A DNA stretch of 12,563 nt, taken from the NCBI GenBank assembly GCA_049514435.1, contig JBEKVB010000029.1:1-12563 (forward strand), given 5' to 3'. The notes under the pieces were generated by a model. It saw only the letters and a program-made list of their open reading frames with translations. It searched no databases and was not told the origin of the DNA. The first letter of the stretch is position 1; each line of letters opens with the position of its first letter. Position numbers and translations under genes: made by a program. Shown in pieces: positions 1 through 7,550 of the stretch. This stretch comes from UBA4810 sp002479215. GTDB taxonomy: Bacteria; Desulfobacterota; Syntrophia; Syntrophales; Smithellaceae.

Positions 1-1
1 T

Positions 2-106
2 TTTGCCGGAATTCTGGGGTTTATTATTGTCCTACCTCTGACTATGACTATTTTGGGCATATTCAGGTATTTGCGAGATAGCACGCGTGACGGAGGGTTT
101 AGCTAA
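2..106 (+). CDS. C-terminal end of a membrane protein (partial), possibly AI-2E/PerM family
   Basis: The first 34 codons are open from the window edge and stop at TAA (104-106). The peptide has one strongly hydrophobic stretch (about FAGILGFIIVLPLTMTILGIF) followed by a short charged tail. A Gly-rich helix with a 'xxLPLT' turn just before a basic tail resembles the last transmembrane helix of AI-2E/PerM-type transporters, but 34 residues are too few to be sure. It could be the end of another multi-spanning protein. It is co-directional with the next gene, 120 bp away. Confidence 0.4.
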   Translation, partial: FAGILGFIIVLPLTMTILGIFRYLRDSTRDGGFS

Positions 107-226
107 CTTTACGCACAAGACCAGATAAAAATGGAATTTAACATAGTTTTAGATTGGTTTCAGGAATATTTTCGCACAATAGTAGCAAATTTTAAATCCA
201 AATGACAAATAGGGGAATCTCGGGTA

Positions 227-1279
227 ATGGCAAAAACAAGCATCCCAATCGAAATAACCGAATCCCGGCAGCGCAAAATTATCGCCATTAGCGTTATCGT
301 ATTTGTTCTATTGGCCGCATTGATCGTTTTCCTGGACTGGAACCAGATTCACCAAATTATGGGCAAGGCACACTGGCCGTTAGCGCTTGTGGCGCTCTTA
401 TTTATCATTATTTCTTATTGCTGTTTGAGTTTTGGGTATGTGTTAGTTACCAGGGTATTTGGCATAAAAATGGGGTGGTGGAAAGTATTTGAGGTAGGTG
501 TCGTTTCGACGACATTAAATAATATCCTGGGTTTTATGGGAACCGCCGGGCATTCCCTGCGTGTGGAATTAATCAAAGGGCCGGAAATTGATGCCGGCGA
601 GGTTCTGGCCAGCTCGATTTTTCATTCGTACCTCAATAATGTGATGTTGCTGGTGATGCTGGCCCTGGGTCTAATTGCCCTGCTGGTTAGTCGTACGGTG
701 TACGGGGGCAGTGCTGTAGGACTTTGGCTGATTGCAGCTGTCCTGATTGTTTCGCTGGTTGCCAGCACCGCAATAATTTTTGTTCCTCAGTTCAAGTCCA
801 GATTATTCCACCTTATCGAAACTATCTGGCACTTTTTTACTCACCACGATATAGCGCCATTTCTCAAGGATTTCGATCATGCGTTGACACGCGGTTTGAT
901 TACCTTAAAGAATCGCCAGTGGGAATTGACTCTACTGTTGGCGTTAATGGCTGGTGAATGGGCATTCGAGGCGGTTGCACTTTGGTTTTGCTTTGGTGCT
1001 CTTGGCAAAACTCCAAACGTAGGTGTGCTTTTGTCCGGGTTTGGCATCGGCCTATCCGCGGGCAATCTATCTTTCATCCCTGGTGGACTGGGTGTACAGG
1101 AAGCCTCGATGGCGGGAATATACGCATTATTGGGAATGTCTTTCGCCCAGGCCGCATTGGTGGCCATTCTTTTCCGGGTTGTTTCTGATTTCATTCCCTT
1201 CTTTATAAGTTTGCCATTTTACGAGCGGCTCCTGCAAAAGAAAGTTGTAATCAAACCAACCTTATCCGAAAAACTTTAA
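227..1279 (+). CDS. YbhN/UPF0104-type membrane protein (lysylphosphatidylglycerol synthase TM-region family)
   Basis: A 350-residue polytopic membrane protein. It has a short charged N-terminus, hydrophobic segments at about residues 18-36, 50-74, 88-104, 132-155, 163-187, 232-257, 265-283 and 300-333, and a basic tail. Two stretches fit the flippase-like region (LPG_synthase_TM): GTAGHSLRVELIKG (105-118) and PGGLGVQEASMAG (285-297), the second being the characteristic PGGLGxxE signature. In MprF this region flips aminoacylated phospholipids. Stand-alone members lack the cytosolic aminoacyl-transferase domain, as here, so the substrate is unknown; lipid or lipid-linked sugar export is the usual inference. 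ATG at 227 follows AGGGGA (211-216) at a reasonable distance. No partner gene is adjacent to indicate the substrate. Confidence 0.85.
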   Translation: MAKTSIPIEITESRQRKIIAISVIVFVLLAALIVFLDWNQIHQIMGKAHWPLALVALLFIIISYCCLSFGYVLVTRVFGIKMGWWKVFEVGVVSTTLNNILGFMGTAGHSLRVELIKGPEIDAGEVLASSIFHSYLNNVMLLVMLALGLIALLVSRTVYGGSAVGLWLIAAVLIVSLVASTAIIFVPQFKSRLFHLIETIWHFFTHHDIAPFLKDFDHALTRGLITLKNRQWELTLLLALMAGEWAFEAVALWFCFGALGKTPNVGVLLSGFGIGLSAGNLSFIPGGLGVQEASMAGIYALLGMSFAQAALVAILFRVVSDFIPFFISLPFYERLLQKKVVIKPTLSEKL

Positions 1280-1543
1280 AGTGCATTTCAAGGGCCGAAT
1301 TAGAGCTAGCCAAAATAATCACTCATATTTAGTTAATCAATTAACCATTATGGAAATTACATAGTTTCGTAACATGTCCACTAATAATTTTATAACTTCT
1401 AAATGCGCTGAATGCTAAATTTGTCAGTGGTTATATCTAGATTTTAAAAGCCTCACCGATGGCTCCCTCATGTGATGCCAGCGTAGGACCTTTCCTTATC
1501 CGATCGCGGATGCAAGAAACTGGCTTACAAATAGAGATAAGAC
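1280..1543 (+). other. 264-bp intergenic leader upstream of the Mg2+ ATPase
   Basis: No ORF is supported here. It contains a short AT-rich inverted repeat, GTTAAT-CA-ATTAAC (1332-1345). There is a weak promoter-like pair, TTGTCA (1421-1426) and TTAAAA (1444-1449), with 17-bp spacing. Near the gene, ATCCG-ATCG-CGGAT (1498-1511) can form a small hairpin, and GCCTCAC (1451-1457) can pair imperfectly with GTGATGC (1473-1479). I looked for the conserved M-box Mg2+ riboswitch core (GGUGAGGCUCC and the ACGCCAAU-type segments) and did not find it on the coding strand. Confidence 0.35.
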
Positions 1544-4078
1544 ATGACAAGTTCATCCAGCCAACAAAATAATTCATTTTGGGCGCTCTCTTCCGCTGAT
1601 GCTTTAAGTCAGCTCGGGACGACCAAGGATGGGTTGACCCAAGACGAAGTACAGAAAAGGCTCTTAAGTTTTGGCGCCAATCTCCTGAAACCTAAGAGGA
1701 AAACTGACACAATAACTCTCTTAATAAACCAATTCAGGAGTCCCCTTGTTTTAATTCTTATATTTGCGGCTATATTGTCTTTTTTTCTGGGAGATCCGGT
1801 AAATGCAGCCATTATACTGATCATCGTGGTCGCCAGCGGCCTGTTAGGATTCTGGCAAGAGAGAGGTTCCACTAATGCTGTCCAAAAATTGATGGCCATC
1901 ATTCAATTAAAAGTATCTGTAATACGCGGAAGGAATCCCATTGATGTCCCGACTGAAGAAATTGTTCCCGGAGATATTATTTCGCTTTCCGCAGGCGATG
2001 TTGTACCAGCCGATTGCCTGATCCTTGAGTCTAAAGACCTTTTCGTGGATGAAGCTACCCTTACCGGTGAGACTTACCCGGCCGAAAAGATGGTAGGGTT
2101 ATTGTCGAAGGAAACCCCCATCAGTCACCGGACGAATTCGGTTTTTATGGGAACCCATGTTATTAGTGGTAGTGCCAAAGCTGTGGTAGTGAACACCGGG
2201 ACGAGCACCGAATTTGGCAGGATTGCAGACCGTTTGCGGTTCCGACCACCCGAGACCGAATTTGAGCACGGAATAAAAAACTTCGGCTATTTTCTCATGA
2301 TTGTCACGTTGATTCTCGTTTTGGCAATCTTGGCTATCAACATCTATTTCAAAAGGCCTGTGCTAGACTCGATCCTTTTCTCTCTGGCGCTGGCAGTAGG
2401 TTTAACCCCGCAGTTGTTGCCGGTTATTATCAGCATCAACCTTTCCCATGGAGCCAAACGTATGGCGGAACAAAAGGTCATCATCAAACGTCTGGAGTCC
2501 ATTGAAAACTTCGGCAGCATGAACGTACTGTGTTCTGACAAAACGGGTACCTTGACTCAGGGCATCATGAATTTGCATTCCTTTGTTGGCGCCGAAGGTA
2601 ATGAAAATGAGAAAGTATTATTGTACGCCTATCTCAACTCCTCCTATGAAACCGGATACAATAATCCTATCGATGCGGCCATCCGGGTTCATAGTCCTCT
2701 GGATATATCTGCCTATCATAAATTGGATGAGGTGCCCTATGATTTCATTCGGAAAAGATTGAGTATTTTAGTTTCAACCAAAGATGGCAACCTGGTAATC
2801 AGCAAAGGCACGTTACCCAGTCTGTTTACCATCTGTTCAACAGCCGAGACAGCCGGTGGCATTGTAGATGTTGCCAGCGTCCAGGGAAAGGTACAGGCCC
2901 AATTTGAGGACTTCAACCGCCAGGGATTTCGTGTATTGGGAATCGCTTACCGGCCATATGGCACCGGTAATACCATCACTAAAGAGGATGAAAAAGGTTT
3001 TACTTTCCTCGGATTCATCATTCTTGATGATCCGATTAAACCGGGTGTCGCCGACACGATTAAGAAATTGAAACAGCAGGGCATTTCCTTAAAAGTTATT
3101 TCTGGCGATAACAAACTGGTGACGGCACATATTGGGGAGCAGGTCGGGTTAACAGCTACACAGATCATAACTGGGGCAGACCTTCTTAATATTTCGGATG
3201 CCGCCTTGGTTCAGCGAGCGAACGAAGTGAGCCTTTTTGCGGAGATTGAGCCCAATCAAAAACAGCGTATAATTATTGCTCTCAAGAAGGCAGGTAATGT
3301 GGTTGGTTACATCGGTGACGGAATAAATGATGCTCCGGCGCTGCATGCCGCTGATGTGGGTATTTCCGTGAACAGCGCCGCGGATGTGGCCAAAGAAGCG
3401 GCAGATATTGTACTGCTAGAAAAGGATCTGGGTGTGCTCGAGCGGGGCGTCCAAGAAGGAAGAAGAACCTTTGCCAATACGATAAAGTACGTTTTTATGG
3501 CCACCAGCGCCAATTTTGGCAATATGTTCAGCATGGCAGGCGCATCTCTCTTTCTGTCATTCTTGCCATTATTGCCAAGCCAGATTCTGTTAACAAATCT
3601 GATGACTGATTTTCCGGAAACGTGCATAGCATCGGATAACGTTGATTCCGAGATGTTAACAATACCCCGGCGTTGGGATATAAAGTTCATCCAGAAATTT
3701 ATGGTAACATTCGGTATACTGAGCTCAGTTTTTGACTATCTAACATTCGGGGCGTTGTTGTACGTCCTGCATGCTTCTCAAATCCAATTTCGGACTGCCT
3801 GGTTCGTGGAATCGGTCATCTCAGCCTCCTTGATCGTGCTGGTTATCCGTAGCCGGAGATCGATATTGCATAGTCGTCCGGGCAAGTATCTATTTATCAC
3901 TACTTTGTTGATCGTTTTGGTAACGCTCATTCTGCCCTACACACCCTTAGATCACGTACTTGGGTTCAGCCAACTACCGGCTTCCATTATTCTGATAATC
4001 ATCGGAATTGTAATTCTTTATATTTTTGCGGCAGAATTCACCAAGCGAGTGTTTTATCGCCTGGTCAAACAACAATAA
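1544..4078 (+). CDS. mgtA: Magnesium-translocating P-type ATPase (P3B, MgtA-like)
   Basis: An 844-residue inner-membrane ATPase that couples ATP hydrolysis to Mg2+ import. In order: N-terminal cation-ATPase domain (about 10-60), membrane helices M1-M2 (66-104), actuator domain with TGET (174-177; TGES is usual), M3-M4 (248-300) with GLTPQLLPV, the phosphorylation motif DKTGTLT with Asp332, a nucleotide-binding domain with KGT (421-423), SGDN (520-523), the hinge GDGINDAP (591-598), then six C-terminal helices. The segment SANFGNMFSMAGASLF and the later ASDNVD are typical of MgtA/MgtB rather than Ca2+ or heavy-metal pumps. It is slightly shorter than enterobacterial MgtA (about 900). No strong Shine-Dalgarno site precedes ATG 1544 (nearest purine run AGAGATAAGA). 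It stands alone in its transcript direction and converges on the leftward operon. Confidence 0.93.
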   Translation: MTSSSSQQNNSFWALSSADALSQLGTTKDGLTQDEVQKRLLSFGANLLKPKRKTDTITLLINQFRSPLVLILIFAAILSFFLGDPVNAAIILIIVVASGLLGFWQERGSTNAVQKLMAIIQLKVSVIRGRNPIDVPTEEIVPGDIISLSAGDVVPADCLILESKDLFVDEATLTGETYPAEKMVGLLSKETPISHRTNSVFMGTHVISGSAKAVVVNTGTSTEFGRIADRLRFRPPETEFEHGIKNFGYFLMIVTLILVLAILAINIYFKRPVLDSILFSLALAVGLTPQLLPVIISINLSHGAKRMAEQKVIIKRLESIENFGSMNVLCSDKTGTLTQGIMNLHSFVGAEGNENEKVLLYAYLNSSYETGYNNPIDAAIRVHSPLDISAYHKLDEVPYDFIRKRLSILVSTKDGNLVISKGTLPSLFTICSTAETAGGIVDVASVQGKVQAQFEDFNRQGFRVLGIAYRPYGTGNTITKEDEKGFTFLGFIILDDPIKPGVADTIKKLKQQGISLKVISGDNKLVTAHIGEQVGLTATQIITGADLLNISDAALVQRANEVSLFAEIEPNQKQRIIIALKKAGNVVGYIGDGINDAPALHAADVGISVNSAADVAKEAADIVLLEKDLGVLERGVQEGRRTFANTIKYVFMATSANFGNMFSMAGASLFLSFLPLLPSQILLTNLMTDFPETCIASDNVDSEMLTIPRRWDIKFIQKFMVTFGILSSVFDYLTFGALLYVLHASQIQFRTAWFVESVISASLIVLVIRSRRSILHSRPGKYLFITTLLIVLVTLILPYTPLDHVLGFSQLPASIILIIIGIVILYIFAAEFTKRVFYRLVKQQ

Positions 4079-4139
4079 ATTTGTTTTTCAATACAATTCA
4101 TAAGAACAAGATTGGGGAAGTGATGCCTAATTACATCGG

Positions 4140-5030
4140 TCACTTTCTATGGCACCATAAACCCGGATGATGATTTACAATCTCACATTTTTTACGAATC
4201 GGGTATTTCACCATCCTTACCTGCCCCCAGCCACCATTTTCCTTGTTAGTATCAGCAGGAAGAGCGTCAATATCTATTCTATCGAGTGGAGAAGGGGCCA
4301 GAACTTGTGGGAATATCTTCTCGGCTTCTTTCAAAGCACCCAATTTGGAATTCTGGTGGGCAATGTGGACTAGCGCTAATGCTCCTACGCAGGCGCCTGA
4401 AGCTAAAGTTGCTGCTTCCGCAACCGTGCTATGTTCATGATTATATGCTTCATTGGCATGCTTCTCGGAATAAGTAGCTTCGTGAACCAGCAAGTCTGCT
4501 TTTTTAGCGGCATCGATAATCGTTTGTGCCGGTCTCGTGTCCCCACTAACCACAATCCGCCTCCTTCCTTGCTTTTCTCTGGGAAATCTCTCAGCAAGCA
4601 CCCATCCGAAAGAAACAATGCCATGAACAGTTGGTACCGTTTCCAGATGAATATCTCCGCAATCTTTACAAAAGTTTCCTTGAACAAGTTCAAAACAGGC
4701 ATGTTTAGAGTGGAGTAGCCCAACAAGATATATCCGAGCAGCGATAGACAGTTTAGGCCCATACACAGATAATAATGAGTTCCTCTTTCTAGATTTCAAA
4801 AGGGACGGTAATCCGGCATAGTGGTCAAAATGCCAGTGAGTAATCAATACGGCATCAATCTCTCCAGGGTTGACATGCATTTTATGGAGTTGTCTTAGCG
4901 CCCCGATGCCCACATCTACCATTATTTTGGTATTGCCTGCTTCGACTAAACAGGTAGATGTAGTAGAAAATGGATTAATTGAGGCAGCAGAAACGCCCAA
5001 AAATGTGATGCTGAATTCATTTGATTTCAA
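4140..5030 (-). CDS. RNase Z-like metallo-beta-lactamase-fold hydrolase
   Basis: A cytosolic MBL-fold hydrolase of about 296 residues from TTG at 5030. Motifs: N-terminal FLGVSAAS, HWHFDH (residues 65-70, the HxHxDH Zn site), His136, Asp164 in SGDT, His200 in NHEHST, and His222 in LVHIAH. The HST-x-x-EAA segment plus a late His before a 'KLGALKEAEKIFP' helix resembles the RNase Z/ElaC branch more than lactonases or beta-lactamases. I see no long insertion like the tRNA-binding flexible arm, so tRNA 3' processing is not assured; an arylsulfatase-like or phosphodiesterase role is possible. The start is uncertain: TTG 5030 has GAGGTG eight bases upstream, whereas the longer TTG 5087 frame adds 19 residues with poor family fit. 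It overlaps the upstream phosphatase gene by 14 bp, so the two are probably translated together. Confidence 0.83.
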   Translation of the reverse strand: MKSNEFSITFLGVSAASINPFSTTSTCLVEAGNTKIMVDVGIGALRQLHKMHVNPGEIDAVLITHWHFDHYAGLPSLLKSRKRNSLLSVYGPKLSIAARIYLVGLLHSKHACFELVQGNFCKDCGDIHLETVPTVHGIVSFGWVLAERFPREKQGRRRIVVSGDTRPAQTIIDAAKKADLLVHEATYSEKHANEAYNHEHSTVAEAATLASGACVGALALVHIAHQNSKLGALKEAEKIFPQVLAPSPLDRIDIDALPADTNKENGGWGQVRMVKYPIRKKCEIVNHHPGLWCHRK

Positions 5031-6606
5031 GTTCTTTGCACCTCGCGGTCCAGTTCTTAAAAACTTTGTATACAGCCTCAGCCCCAATAATTCTTTCTGT
5101 TTCCAGCTGAAATTCCCTGGGATATAATATAAATGGTTTAGATTGCTCTCCTCCCACCCCTCCGTGACTGGCTACCTGCTGTTCGAACGCAGCTACCTCA
5201 TCAAGATCCTTCCAATAAGTGCTAACTACCAAGATATCGGGAGCATTGGGGAACGTATTTGTCCTGATCAAATTTTGCCTGGTAACAGGGCTGTAATCCC
5301 CAAGTGGGTTTGCCCCTTCTACTGCACCGGTAGAGAGATAAATTTTACCCTTTTTCCCCAGAGCTACGGCCCCCTTTAGGCTTGAGTTAATCATGACAAA
5401 ACCTACACCTGGATGCTCCACCAAACCGGCAAGGAGGCCTGGAAATCCATCCATTATTTCTTCAAGGGTTAATCTGTGCTCTATGGTCGTAAAAGAAATA
5501 AGGCCTAGATTACCCGAGGCTAGAACTACGATGTTATTTTCTTCTTCTTTGCCCACAATATACTGTTGATTGTTGTTGAGTTGATTCCTGATCCGTTGGC
5601 CTAAAATTGAATTGGAGAATTTATAATTTCCGAAAGCGGCATCAATATAATAAGCACTCTCATGTTTTGTTCCATATCCCGCTACATGATATTTATTTTC
5701 GGAGCCATTGACGAAGCGACGGACGACATCTTCAAGACCTTCCCCATAGCGGTCTTTGAATGTGGCACCCTGAGTATGTCCATGGTCAGATAGCACAACG
5801 AACTCATATTTTCTTGCAGCGTTTCTTGCGACTTTTTCCAAATTACCGAATTCCCGATCCAATTTGCGCAGTACTTCTAGAGTGTCAGGCCGTTCTACTC
5901 CTGAATGATGGGAAACCTCGTCATAACCAGCAAGAGTAACGTAGATATAAGGCACCCCCGAGTGCATGTCTCTTTTCAGGGCAAATAGGCTAAAATCCCT
6001 CAGGAAGATTGTCATCAGTGACCTCAATATGAAATAAATTCCTCCTCGATTTATACGCGGTTCCTCATTTCTCAGTCTCTGGCTCCATGCTGCTTTCTTT
6101 TCCAAAACCCAGTCCCATGCCATAAGTGAAGAGAGTCTTAACATGTTATATGGGTTAAGGAAGTAGAGGTAATATGACTTGATGTCATCCGGGGTTACAT
6201 CAAAGACCCTGCTGGCCGTCATCGAGACTTGACTCGCATCGCCAGATAAGAGGCTTGCTCTAGCTGTTCCGCCATTGCTCAGTAAACCTTTGCCATCGGA
6301 AACTTGCTTCTCCAATTGCGAAACATCTTTAATCGAACTCGAAACTACGATATCTCGTTTTTCCTTGTCATACCATCTGAATGCAGGTATACCGAAGTTG
6401 TTTCCATGAAGTATTCCTGCTTGAGCCGCGCTAGTCTGGGACGATAGATCAGAATCCCAGAAAATCAGGTTGTGGCTTCCGCAATCAAACCAACGTTTCA
6501 TGTTTGGAGCCTTACCCAGATTCATGGCATCCTTAAGTACTTTGCCCGCGAGTCCGTCTATTTCTAGAAAGACTATCCCCAATTGGTCTTCATGCTTCTT
6601 ACTCAT
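5017..6606 (-). CDS. Alkaline-phosphatase-superfamily hydrolase (type I phosphodiesterase/nucleotide pyrophosphatase-like)
   Basis: A 529-residue protein with no signal peptide or membrane helix. Metal-site landmarks of the superfamily are in order: Asp17 in FLEIDGLA, a likely nucleophile in SDLSSQTSAAQAGILHGNN (Thr58 or a neighbouring Ser), Asp229 and His233 in AGYDEVSHHSG, Asp274-His275 in SDHGHTQG, and His315 in TKHESAYYI. The N-terminal half closely recalls proteins, common in Actinobacteria, where this domain follows a phage-holin-like membrane region; that region is absent here. The substrate cannot be read from sequence. ATG 6606 follows AGGAAATTA. Its stop overlaps the next gene's start, so it is first in a two-gene operon with the RNase Z-like hydrolase. 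Confidence 0.8.
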   Translation of the reverse strand: MSKKHEDQLGIVFLEIDGLAGKVLKDAMNLGKAPNMKRWFDCGSHNLIFWDSDLSSQTSAAQAGILHGNNFGIPAFRWYDKEKRDIVVSSSIKDVSQLEKQVSDGKGLLSNGGTARASLLSGDASQVSMTASRVFDVTPDDIKSYYLYFLNPYNMLRLSSLMAWDWVLEKKAAWSQRLRNEEPRINRGGIYFILRSLMTIFLRDFSLFALKRDMHSGVPYIYVTLAGYDEVSHHSGVERPDTLEVLRKLDREFGNLEKVARNAARKYEFVVLSDHGHTQGATFKDRYGEGLEDVVRRFVNGSENKYHVAGYGTKHESAYYIDAAFGNYKFSNSILGQRIRNQLNNNQQYIVGKEEENNIVVLASGNLGLISFTTIEHRLTLEEIMDGFPGLLAGLVEHPGVGFVMINSSLKGAVALGKKGKIYLSTGAVEGANPLGDYSPVTRQNLIRTNTFPNAPDILVVSTYWKDLDEVAAFEQQVASHGGVGGEQSKPFILYPREFQLETERIIGAEAVYKVFKNWTARCKELEIK

Positions 6607-6900
6607 TAATTTCCTGTTAGTTCCATTCTAAGATTTTCTGATAAATTTTTACTTACTACTCTAATGAGACCTGTATCTGATGACTTGGGTCACCTACATT
6701 GTCTCCCCATTTAGGACTGAATCAAATCACTATTCGCATAAAAATAAGCGATCAGCTCACTGGCAGACGTGTCCAGTTCAACCGAAGATAATCCGAGAGC
6801 TTACCTATATCGTACCTGATAAAACCGTCTTTGCATATCAATAAAATGCTAAAAGCCCAAGCAATAGCAACAGAAAACAGCAAGATTGGATTTAAGATAA
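6607..6900. other. Non-coding stretch upstream of the phosphatase operon
   Basis: About 290 bp with no supported gene. It should hold the promoter of the leftward phosphatase/MBL operon, but I see no convincing -35/-10 pair. Its main structure is the interrupted inverted repeat at 6666-6705, listed separately. A leftward open frame at 6752-7003 exists but runs through the IS21 end and looks accidental. Confidence 0.4.
6666..6705 (-). repeat. Interrupted inverted repeat / stem-loop upstream of the phosphatase gene
   Basis: Three nested complementary blocks: GAGAC (6666-6670) with GTCTC (6701-6705), TGTA (6672-6675) with TACA (6695-6698), and TGAC (6681-6684) with GTCA (6689-6692) around a TTGG loop. 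That gives 13 base pairs with small internal loops. It lies 60-100 bp before the phosphatase start, so it could be a 5'-UTR stem or a protein-binding site. No T-tract follows on either strand, which argues against an intrinsic terminator. Confidence 0.4.
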
Positions 6901-6904
6901 TGAA

Positions 6905-7150
6905 AACTAACCGACCTGAATATTCCGGCTGAAAACCGACACCCCCGCCGTAAGGTCCGACACCTCCACATAATGGGTTCAGCACCGCAAGGTGCGAATA
7001 CATAATAGGAGGTCGGAAATGACCAATTACAAAGAGATCCTGCGGTTACAAAGCCTTGGGATCAACAACACACGGATTGCAGAAGCCTGCGGCTGTGCAT
7101 GCAGCACTGTCATAAGCACTCTGCAATACGCCAACGCAAAGGGGTTAATA
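6905..7150 (+). mobile_element. IS21-family element remnant: left end and start of istA
   Basis: Three spaced copies of CCGAC (6911-6915, 6936-6940, 6957-6961), the last two as CCGACACC(C/T)CC, resemble the multiple terminal repeats at the left ends of IS21-family elements. They are followed by a small hairpin GCACC-GCAA-GGTGC (6982-6995) and then by the istA start. IS21-like sequence stops at about 7150, so neither the rest of istA nor istB is present. The exact outer tip and any target duplication cannot be fixed by eye. Confidence 0.6.
7019..7150 (+). pseudogene. istA: Truncated IS21-type transposase IstA (N-terminal HTH only)
   Basis: From ATG 7019, preceded by GGAGGTCGG (7009-7016 region), the first 44 residues (MTNYKEILRLQSLGINNTRI and onward) match the N-terminal helix-turn-helix of IS21 IstA: a YKEILRL opening, then the recognition helix region IAEACGCACSTVISTL and AKGL. 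In intact IstA the frame continues into a linker and the DDE integrase domain. Here it changes after KGLI into unrelated sequence and stops at 7216, so the catalytic core is missing. It is non-functional as a transposase; a DNA-binding peptide could in principle still be made. Confidence 0.75.
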
Positions 7151-7299
7151 GAGCCGCCAAATTTTTTTCCCTTACTAAGGTTTTCTAAAACACCAGTAGG
7201 CTCGGAATCAAAATGAGGAAAATATTAAGATCACTTAAAAGAATCCTGATCTTGTTAGTATCCGGACCATATATTATATTGAGCCTCACGAAAATGACT

Positions 7300-7529
7300 A
7301 GTGTAGAATATCCTGTTCGTACGGTCATGCGTCCGACCAAACGCGCCACTGAGATTCGTGTCAGGGCCGCAGCATGTCATGCCAGCCAGGGTGGCGGGCA
7401 GCGCCACAAGGGCCGTTGCTTTTTAGAATAACTGCGATGCTTAGCAGGCAACAAGATTACTTCATGCAGGGATACCCGCCTCCAACTCGGCACCTGGAAA
7501 AGGACCTGTTTGAAGGATTGACTGAATAA
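7300..7529 (+). pseudogene. 3' fragment of a PIG-L/LmbE-type deacetylase, frameshifted
   Basis: One frame gives IRVRAAACHASQGGGQ (about 7351-7398) and stops at TAA 7429-7431. The next frame gives MLSRQQDYFMQGYPPPTRHL and then EKDLFEGLTE, ending with TAA 7527-7529. Together these resemble the C-terminal part of PIG-L-family N-acetylglucosamine deacetylases, where an 'AAxxCHASQ' helix is followed by a '(Y/F)PPP...DLFEG' tail. The two frames join if one T is restored to the five-T run at 7420-7424. The N-terminal Zn-binding part (HPDD motif) is absent; upstream sequence is unrelated and then becomes the IS21 remnant. The family assignment is from memory of the motifs. Confidence 0.5.
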
Positions 7530-7550
7530 CAATTCAATTCGGGAAGATGT

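Noticed and set aside
1451..1480. Possible M-box Mg2+ riboswitch near GCCTCACCGATGGCTCC
   Set aside because: The GGTGAGGC string occurs only on the minus strand and the other conserved M-box blocks are absent.
4079..4139. Bidirectional terminator between mgtA and the RNase Z-like gene
   Set aside because: No stem of useful length is visible in the 61-bp convergent gap.
6752..7003. Leftward 83-codon open frame with a hydrophobic middle
   Set aside because: It starts antisense within the IS21 left-end repeats, so its Gly-rich N-terminus is just the complement of the CCGACACC repeats. No ribosome-binding site or recognisable homology.
7213..7340. Small basic-hydrophobic peptide gene starting MRKILRSLKRILIL
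   Set aside because: It runs straight into the PIG-L-like remnant and lacks a good Shine-Dalgarno site; it is more likely junction sequence than a toxin-like peptide, though this is not certain.
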